Assembly (NCBI GenBank): GCA_030831725.1
Contig: JAURKN010000149.1
Coordinates: forward strand, 1 to 11,560
Direction of reading: 5' to 3'
DNA from: Ferruginibacter sp.
GTDB lineage: Bacteria; Bacteroidota; Bacteroidia; Chitinophagales; Chitinophagaceae
DNA length: 11,560 nt
The notes below the pieces were generated by a model that was given only the letters and a program-made list of their open reading frames with translations, had not been told where the DNA came from and searched no databases. How positions within the stretch are numbered: position 1 is the first letter of the stretch; each line of letters starts with the position of its first letter. The translations under genes and the position numbers were made by a program. Positions 7,028-11,560 of the stretch are shown in pieces.

Positions 7028-7618
7028 TCATAGCTTGAGTTTTTCAAAAAAATAAGCTTCACTTACTTCTTTCACACCACCGGGTGGGATGTCTTGAACA
7101 TGGATGTCTTCTATGGAAATTCGGATGAGTCTGATGCATTTGTGCTTCACCGCAGCCATCATTTTACGAACCTGATGAAATCGGCCTTCCGTCAGTGATA
7201 ACGTCAGCCAGGAGTTAACCACATTTTGATGAATTTCCGTATCAAGGTCTTTTATATAATCCGGCTTTTCTGTCAGTTTCACTTCACAAGGTGTTGTGAT
7301 GAACCGCCCACTATTGGGTGCGGAGATGGAAATGCCCTTAGCGAGTTTAGACACAGTTTCTTCACTGACCTTATTTTTCGCCATCACCAGATAGGTTCGG
7401 GCATGTGGTTTTTCACCATGAAATAAAAGACGCGTTATTTTTTTATTGGTGGTCAGCAACAACAAACCCTCAGAATCCTTATCCAGTCGGCCTATCGCAT
7501 GCGTCCCTTCCGGAAAATCGAAAGGCAGAGAACCCAGCAACCTCACGTCGTGGCTGCTCACAAACTGAGAAACCATATTCACAGGTTTATTCACCAAAAA
7601 ATAACGATGCTGTTCCAT
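7028..7618 (-). CDS. rluE: RluE-like rRNA pseudouridine synthase (RsuA/RluB/E/F family, no S4 domain)
   Basis: This is a family member that isomerises a uridine in ribosomal RNA to pseudouridine. E. coli RluE, the closest in architecture, modifies U2457 of 23S rRNA. The 196-residue protein begins directly with the catalytic fold at RYFLVNKPVNMVSQF (5-19), with no N-terminal S4 RNA-binding domain, unlike RsuA, RluB and RluF. The catalytic motif is GRLDKDSEGLLLLT (43-56), with D46 as the nucleophile. Other family stretches are RTYLV near 74-78 and EGRFHQVRKMM followed by RLIRI near the C-terminus. The ATG at 7618 is the natural start. Family assignment is firm; the exact target nucleotide is inferred from E. 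coli and is not shown by this sequence. Confidence 0.88.
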   Translation of the reverse strand: MEQHRYFLVNKPVNMVSQFVSSHDVRLLGSLPFDFPEGTHAIGRLDKDSEGLLLLTTNKKITRLLFHGEKPHARTYLVMAKNKVSEETVSKLAKGISISAPNSGRFITTPCEVKLTEKPDYIKDLDTEIHQNVVNSWLTLSLTEGRFHQVRKMMAAVKHKCIRLIRISIEDIHVQDIPPGGVKEVSEAYFFEKLKL

Positions 7619-7691
7619 GTAGGCAAATTAGCACAATGATGCGATTTGAGGGATAAGAAAAAACGCAACAAACAACTTGCCGACAAAAAAA

Positions 7692-7729
7692 AGAAAGATT
7701 AACTTGAATAAATATTGTTCGATCTTTCT
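7692..7729. repeat. Inverted repeat upstream of the small gene at 7751
   Basis: AGAAAGAT at 7692-7699 is mirrored exactly by ATCTTTCT at 7722-7729, with 22 bases between. It lies in the 132-base divergent gap between the rluE-like gene and the small gene, 21 bases before the latter's ATG. A loose promoter-like arrangement, TTG (7677-7679), 20 bases, TAACTTGA (7700-7707), overlaps the left arm, so an operator is conceivable. AT-rich dyads of 8 bp also occur by chance. Confidence 0.3.
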
Positions 7730-7750
7730 CTAATCGAAAAAAGTCAACAC

Positions 7751-8026
7751 ATGAACCATCCATCTCAGTCAAAAGGAAAATCAGTTAGTTATTATTCCAA
7801 TCAGGTCATACTTCCCACATGTCATATGGAGCATTATATGAAACTGCTACAGATCGACAACATCAGCAAGAGCAGTGAAATATTCATTGAGTTTGCTGCA
7901 CAAAAGAAAAGGATACGTTTAAATTTTGGTTCTGGTGGAGACAGTGCTGAAACAGAAACGCAGGACATCGAAGCGGCGAAATTGTATCTGACGCAACGAA
8001 TGACGTATTTGAATTCGTTGAATTGA
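7751..8026 (+). CDS. Small hypothetical protein (91 residues)
   Basis: I do not recognise this protein. The ATG at 7751 gives 91 residues with no signal peptide or membrane segment. It is Ser/Gln-rich at the start (MNHPSQSKGKSVSYYSNQ), with a mixed central part containing LPTCHMEHYMKLLQIDN (about 22-38) and a basic segment AQKKRIRLNFGSGGDS (about 54-69). It ends in a probable amphipathic helix (DIEAAKLYLTQRMTYLNSLN). The frame is open a little further up to a TTG at 7715, but the ATG is preferred. Codon use looks ordinary and the protein reads like a folded cytoplasmic polypeptide, which supports a real gene. It stands alone between a divergent gene and the terminator of a convergent operon, so context says nothing about its role. 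Confidence 0.65.
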   Translation: MNHPSQSKGKSVSYYSNQVILPTCHMEHYMKLLQIDNISKSSEIFIEFAAQKKRIRLNFGSGGDSAETETQDIEAAKLYLTQRMTYLNSLN

Positions 8027-8143
8027 ATTTAAAAAAATCATTAAAAATAACAATCCTTGAAAATTCAAAAAAGGTGCCGACGAATGAAAGCCCAATAATT
8101 AAGATCGTTCAGTTAAATCAAATATCTTTTCGCATCATAACAA

Positions 8144-8172
8144 AAATAGCCAGTTTTAAATACTGGCTATTT
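8144..8172 (-). terminator. Intrinsic terminator of the leftward exported-protein operon
   Basis: An 11-bp perfect stem (AAATAGCCAGT at 8144-8154 and ACTGGCTATTT at 8162-8172) encloses a 7-base loop. Read on the minus strand, it begins about 20 bases after the stop codon at 8193 and runs directly into a T tract (TATTTTTG), as an intrinsic terminator should. Read on the plus strand, the stem is followed by CAATAGG with little T, so it would be a weak terminator for the small gene ending at 8026. Confidence 0.82.
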
Positions 8173-8192
8173 CAATAGGAAAATATCTATGT

Positions 8193-9134
8193 CTAATAAA
8201 TTTTACGCTTTACCCCATACATTTTTCCAAATGGTTGACCCCATACCCAGGTTTCCCCGTACAGCATCTTTTCATCCTCCGAGAGCTTAAGATAAAAAGT
8301 TCGTCTTCCATCAGTATAGTCTGGTTTATCTGACTCGTAACAAACATCCATGATAAGGGTGTAAGGGTCGGTAAATGGACGAATATTTAGAACCTGTGTT
8401 TTTATTCTATAAGGTTTAGATTCATTCGGATCATTGATGATTTGCCATACAATGTAACTGGTATCTGATTTGAGGTATAAATCGAAATTGTATAAGTATT
8501 CTCCCACGTACCACTCTCCTGAATATTTACCAAAATATTTTTGATCCAGCTTCTGATTATTGGATGGATCAAATGCAATGGGTGTTGCATATTTACTTCG
8601 CTCGAAATTAAGAATATCAACATATTCTTCGTTGGCTTTATCCAGAATAAGTCTTGCCAAGTTAGGGAGAAACAATTTAATCTTATCTTCTATCTCAATA
8701 TTGATGGTATAGAGCGGGGTAATGAAATTGATGTCGCTCACAGGCATTTTAGTCATTCGGCTCAAACATTTATAACTTACTAGACATTGAAAACTGATGA
8801 GAGAATCCTTAGCTGTTGGTTCTAGCTCGTTTCTTACCTGATTAAAAGTAAACAGGGTTCCATCTGAAAAACGGAGTTCAACTTCAGCAGTGGTGTCTAA
8901 AGTAATTTCCTTAGGTGTTTTATAAAAGAATGAAAGAGCATACATATCTTCGGCTGCTGTGTCTTTTGGAATAATTGCAAATGCATTTACACTAAACAAA
9001 TAGGGTTCCAGCTGCATAGGAACAGTAGAAGAAAGTATGGATACACCTACTTCTGATTCTTCTCTGTGTGTGATTTTTTGAGCATGTATAGTCTGATAAA
9101 TAAACAAGAATGAAATAAAGATTATTTTTTTCAT
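8193..9134 (-). CDS. Exported hypothetical protein with N-terminal RFSDG domain and C-terminal extra domain
   Basis: I recognise no named family. The 313 residues begin with a Sec signal peptide, MKKIIFISFLFIYQTIHAQ, with likely cleavage next to HAQ at 17-19, and no lipobox or later membrane segment. Residues 20-170 are paralogous to the smaller protein encoded at 10777-11310. Shared landmarks are RFSDG (88-92), a following polar stretch, a basic Leu-rich helix, PVSDINFITP (131-140) and a final helix near 150-168. Residues 198-313 form a second, aromatic-rich and probably beta-stranded domain (YFGKYSGEWYVGEYLYNFDL, 200-219, through WVWGQPFGKMYGVKRKIY) that the paralogue lacks. The open frame reaches 9191, but the ATG at 9134 places the signal peptide at the N-terminus and removes an overlap with the upstream gene, which ends 43 bases earlier. 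Last gene before the terminator. Confidence 0.8.
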   Translation of the reverse strand: MKKIIFISFLFIYQTIHAQKITHREESEVGVSILSSTVPMQLEPYLFSVNAFAIIPKDTAAEDMYALSFFYKTPKEITLDTTAEVELRFSDGTLFTFNQVRNELEPTAKDSLISFQCLVSYKCLSRMTKMPVSDINFITPLYTINIEIEDKIKLFLPNLARLILDKANEEYVDILNFERSKYATPIAFDPSNNQKLDQKYFGKYSGEWYVGEYLYNFDLYLKSDTSYIVWQIINDPNESKPYRIKTQVLNIRPFTDPYTLIMDVCYESDKPDYTDGRRTFYLKLSEDEKMLYGETWVWGQPFGKMYGVKRKIY

Positions 9135-9177
9135 GGCATTATTTTTAGTGTGTTGAGAAATAGGTTTTACCTGATGT

Positions 9178-10716
9178 TTACTGATCCACAAGGCTTTTTA
9201 TAAAATCATAATTGTTATTTGCCTTGGATACAAGGTGCATTGGAAAATGCTGAACTTTAGTGTCTGAATTGATGTTCAATTTTTTAAATTCATCATAAGT
9301 GATATACGCAAAGCGGTCTTCATAGATACCGACAATCATATTTTCCTGATCAAGAGGGACGGAGACCTGGTTGTCCCAAATCTGATAAATCATATTTTTA
9401 TTTCTAGCATAAAGATTGGCGGTATATAAATTTATTGAATCGCCATTTTCATCTAAATAAACTGGAAGAAGCTTAACATAATTGTCTATGAGTAAAGGCT
9501 TGTCACAATTCCATATTCCAAAACCATCAACCTCAAAACTTCTTAAGGTGTATTGATTCATAGAAATATTTTTATTTCGGATGTTCTCTTTTTCAATTTT
9601 TTTATTTTGGGCTTCCACTTCTGCATTGATTTTGTCTATTTCTGCGTTTTTAGCCTCTATGATTTTATTCAAACGAGCTGTTTTCTCATTGTCACGATCT
9701 ATCTCAGCATTTTTTATTGAGTCCCTGATGTATGCTTGTTTATTGGCTTTTTCAGCAGTCAGCCTCGCATCAATTTTTTTCTCGTATTCTCTCATTTGTT
9801 TATCATATTCCAGCATTGCTTTGGCGTAATCTTTATCGTTTAAGACCGGCTTTACTTTATATTCAACGGTTTTTTCGTAGCCCGCATAAGACTTGCTGAA
9901 TCGAATGATGTAAAGGCCATAATTTTTCCCCTTTTGAAGTTTAATATCATCCCAACGTATGTATGAATCTTCGGGCTTGAATCTTTGTTCATCCTTATCC
10001 AATTGAAATTGAAGATTGTCATAAACCAATAACTCTTTAAAAGATTCTGGGTCAATGGTTACTTTGATGATTGGCAAGTCGTCTATCACTCTGCTTGGTT
10101 TTACCGGTTCAGGAATGCTTGCCACATCGGGTTGCTTAACCGTAACCTCCTTTTTCCCTACGGTAAGTATGGTGGATTTCCCTTTATTGACCCACTGTTT
10201 ACTTGCAGTATCGAGGTAATATAGATTTTGCGCCAGGTCTTTATTTTCTGTTTCGATATTGATTTCTGGTTTTGCATTTTTATTTACAAATACCGGTTGA
10301 CCATCCTTGAATGCCTGAATATCGCACATACCCGCAGATTCAAAATTGTAATGAGTACCCGCAGAATCATACCCCATCGGAATGCCTGACAAAAAATAGT
10401 CAATCGGATGAGAGAATTCTCGATATTTAACTTGAACATTCCCTTCAATAAGCTTACCATTCTTATCTACAAATGAATTGGGAGGAAACAAAACAATACT
10501 TCCAGAAGGATAAAGCAGTGTATCACCTTTGGTAGCATCAACCGTATAGTTTGTAAATGGAACATCTGCTGTAGGAAGTGGCGGATTTACAAATCGTTCA
10601 ACTTTCTTTTTTATAACCACTGGTTCATTTGATTCATACTTGCAGTTACATTTTACTATCATTACAATAATAATGATGATGATTGCAGCGATCAGTAGAA
10701 GATTTTTTCGTTTCAT
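9178..10716 (-). CDS. Membrane-anchored periplasmic coiled-coil protein, function unknown
   Basis: The 512-residue product has an N-terminal hydrophobic helix (about 5-21, including six consecutive Ile) after a basic start, best read as a signal anchor with the rest in the periplasm. C23 and C25 follow, but K22 at the -1 position argues against lipoprotein processing. Residues about 45-190 form a beta-rich domain with SGSIVLFPPNSFVDKNGK (71-88), VKYREFSHPIDYFLSGIPMG (96-115) and YYLDTASKQWVNKGK (166-180). From memory, this type of segment recurs in large Bacteroidota surface proteins and resembles ZU5-like sandwiches only loosely. Residues about 215-292 form a second beta-rich part. About 294-384 is a highly charged Lys/Glu/Asn/Ala coiled coil, and 386-512 a separate C-terminal domain. 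It lies between two paralogous exported genes in the same direction, so a shared envelope complex is plausible. Confidence 0.82.
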   Translation of the reverse strand: MKRKNLLLIAAIIIIIIVMIVKCNCKYESNEPVVIKKKVERFVNPPLPTADVPFTNYTVDATKGDTLLYPSGSIVLFPPNSFVDKNGKLIEGNVQVKYREFSHPIDYFLSGIPMGYDSAGTHYNFESAGMCDIQAFKDGQPVFVNKNAKPEINIETENKDLAQNLYYLDTASKQWVNKGKSTILTVGKKEVTVKQPDVASIPEPVKPSRVIDDLPIIKVTIDPESFKELLVYDNLQFQLDKDEQRFKPEDSYIRWDDIKLQKGKNYGLYIIRFSKSYAGYEKTVEYKVKPVLNDKDYAKAMLEYDKQMREYEKKIDARLTAEKANKQAYIRDSIKNAEIDRDNEKTARLNKIIEAKNAEIDKINAEVEAQNKKIEKENIRNKNISMNQYTLRSFEVDGFGIWNCDKPLLIDNYVKLLPVYLDENGDSINLYTANLYARNKNMIYQIWDNQVSVPLDQENMIVGIYEDRFAYITYDEFKKLNINSDTKVQHFPMHLVSKANNNYDFIKSLVDQ

Positions 10717-10776
10717 ACTTTTTGGTTTTAAGGTTAAAAAATGTTGTTTTTTGATTTAGATCATGGGTACGATATG

Positions 10777-11310
10777 TTATTTTATTTCAGATTTATCATT
10801 TAAATTCTCTTGACATTCATCTATATCCAGGAGGAAGGAAGAGAGTTTCATTAATTTTTCTTGATACATTTCAGTAATAGGCAAAACATGTCTGAATGAA
10901 GTCGTAATAAAGGCAACAGAAGAAACCGGTTGATGTTTCATTGCTCGTAATAAAACATCTGAAACCTGTATCTTGATTTTTAATTCATTTCCTTCCCCTA
11001 TAAACTCACCATCAGTATATACATGATCTTCTATGAATTCGCCATCTGAAAAACGTATCTGGATTTTGTTTTTCTCAGTCATAAAAAAAGTAGCTGGAGA
11101 AGTAAAATAGAAGCCGAATCCATAATAGAATCGATTTTGTGAGAGTAAAACCGCACCTTCAACACTGCAATATTTTTCACCCGTTGCGATTGTATCTGGT
11201 TTGGTGATGAATAATATACTACCTGAACTATCTACCCTTCTTTCACTGATGGATTGGGCATTTGAATTTTGTAAAAAACAAAAAAATAGAAGAGGTATAT
11301 ACTTCAGCAT
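10777..11310 (-). CDS. Exported hypothetical protein with RFSDG domain (short paralogue)
   Basis: This is a 177-residue secreted or periplasmic protein without a recognised family. The signal peptide is MLKYIPLLFFCFLQNSNAQ (1-19), the same length and the same AQ end as that of the paralogue at 8193-9134. The mature part matches residues 20-170 of that protein: RFSDG at 86-90 (88-92 there), a basic segment VLLRAMKHQPVSSVAFIT (119-136) opposite CLSRMTKMPVSDINFIT, and a closing helix near 147-163. It ends there in a short polar tail (ECQENLNDKSEIK) and lacks the extra C-terminal domain. The frame extends to an ATG at 11343, which would add 11 residues before the signal peptide; the paralogue's length favours 11310. 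It lies 60 bases upstream of the anchored coiled-coil gene and is the first clear gene of the probable operon. Confidence 0.78.
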   Translation of the reverse strand: MLKYIPLLFFCFLQNSNAQSISERRVDSSGSILFITKPDTIATGEKYCSVEGAVLLSQNRFYYGFGFYFTSPATFFMTEKNKIQIRFSDGEFIEDHVYTDGEFIGEGNELKIKIQVSDVLLRAMKHQPVSSVAFITTSFRHVLPITEMYQEKLMKLSSFLLDIDECQENLNDKSEIK

Positions 11311-11560
11311 ATGTATGGATTTTATGGATTGAAATGAACTCATAAAAAAATGATTAGATTTTTTTTGACTCGAACAACAATTGAAATGGCTGAAAAGAAA
11401 ACGATTACAAGAAACGAGAGAAAGAGAGTAAGAAGAGTTATAGAATTGTAATCAAATGGAGTTGATTTTGTTTTCTTAAATGAATCTACGCATGAAAAAT
11501 TCAGTTAGAGTGGAAAAAACGTTAAAGAAAAATATGAGGTATAATATTTGGATTTTTATA
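11311..11560. other. AT-rich upstream region with a start-less hydrophobic frame
   Basis: No complete gene or consensus promoter is visible here. On the minus strand a frame is open from 11504 to a TGA at 11342-11340. It encodes about 54 residues with a central hydrophobic segment (SITLLTLFLSFLVIVFFSAI) followed by VVRVKK, which looks like a membrane helix with a positive flank. Its only near-start is CTG at 11504. Its TGA overlaps the ATG at 11343 as ATGA. Two further minus-strand frames enter from the right edge and stop at 11522 and 11476. It could be the remnant of, or the 3' end of, a small membrane-protein gene, or simply AT-rich chance. Confidence 0.3.

Noticed and set aside
9135..9191. 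Longer start for the 313-residue exported protein
   Set aside because: It would bury the signal peptide 19 residues inside and overlap the stop codon of the upstream gene.
10642..10656. Lipoprotein signal at Cys23 or Cys25 of the 512-residue protein
   Set aside because: The residue before Cys23 is Lys and the one before Cys25 is Asn, preceded by Cys and Lys. Neither fits a lipobox, so a signal anchor is preferred.
1..11560. Search for CRISPR arrays, tRNA or rRNA genes, insertion sequences and integrase or toxin genes
   Set aside because: No regularly spaced repeats, cloverleaf-like segments, terminal inverted repeats or transposase motifs were seen by eye.

Overview
The window looks like chromosomal DNA of a Bacteroidota bacterium, probably Chitinophagia- or Sphingobacteriia-like. 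Three things support this. The promoters that can be read have the Bacteroidota layout (TTG, a spacer of about 19-20 bases, then TAnnTTTG). Start codons generally lack a Shine-Dalgarno sequence. The exported proteins carry short Sec signal peptides ending in AQ. The protein families also fit: a RecQ with an extended C-terminus, a stand-alone ManC, and a domain type that I recall from large Bacteroidota surface proteins. No mobile element, tRNA, rRNA or CRISPR array was seen.

Layout. Positions 1-1106 hold the start of a leftward phenylacetate catabolism operon: paaA, then the first 39 codons of paaB, which runs off the left edge. A 28-bp perfect palindrome at 1146-1173 overlaps the predicted -33 region of the paaA promoter and is a strong candidate repressor operator. 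Just upstream, also leftward, is a YbdL-type methionine/aromatic aminotransferase (1170-2336) that appears to start with TTG. Positions 2429-4483 hold a leftward two-gene operon, kdsD then manC, which supplies arabinose-5-phosphate (for Kdo) and GDP-mannose for surface polysaccharides. It is driven by a textbook Bacteroidota promoter at 4495-4525. recQ (4739-7006) is divergent from this operon and meets an RluE-like pseudouridine synthase (7028-7618, leftward) tail to tail. A small unrecognised gene (7751-8026) runs rightward.

The right third (about 8140-11560) is visibly AT-richer and is the accessory part. Three leftward genes form a probable operon ending in a clear intrinsic terminator at 8144-8172. 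The first and third encode exported proteins that are paralogues over about 165 residues, with the same 19-residue signal peptide length and a shared RFSDG motif. The third has gained a C-terminal domain of about 115 residues. Between them lies a 512-residue, membrane-anchored periplasmic protein with an N-terminal beta-rich domain, a charged coiled coil of about 90 residues and a distinct C-terminal domain. I do not recognise a known system here. A cell-envelope complex built from two related exported subunits and one anchored coiled-coil protein is the most novel-looking candidate in the window. The last 215 bases hold only a short hydrophobic frame without a normal start codon.

Start sites were changed from the longest open frame for kdsD, recQ, the small gene at 7751 and both exported paralogues; the reason is given in each entry.
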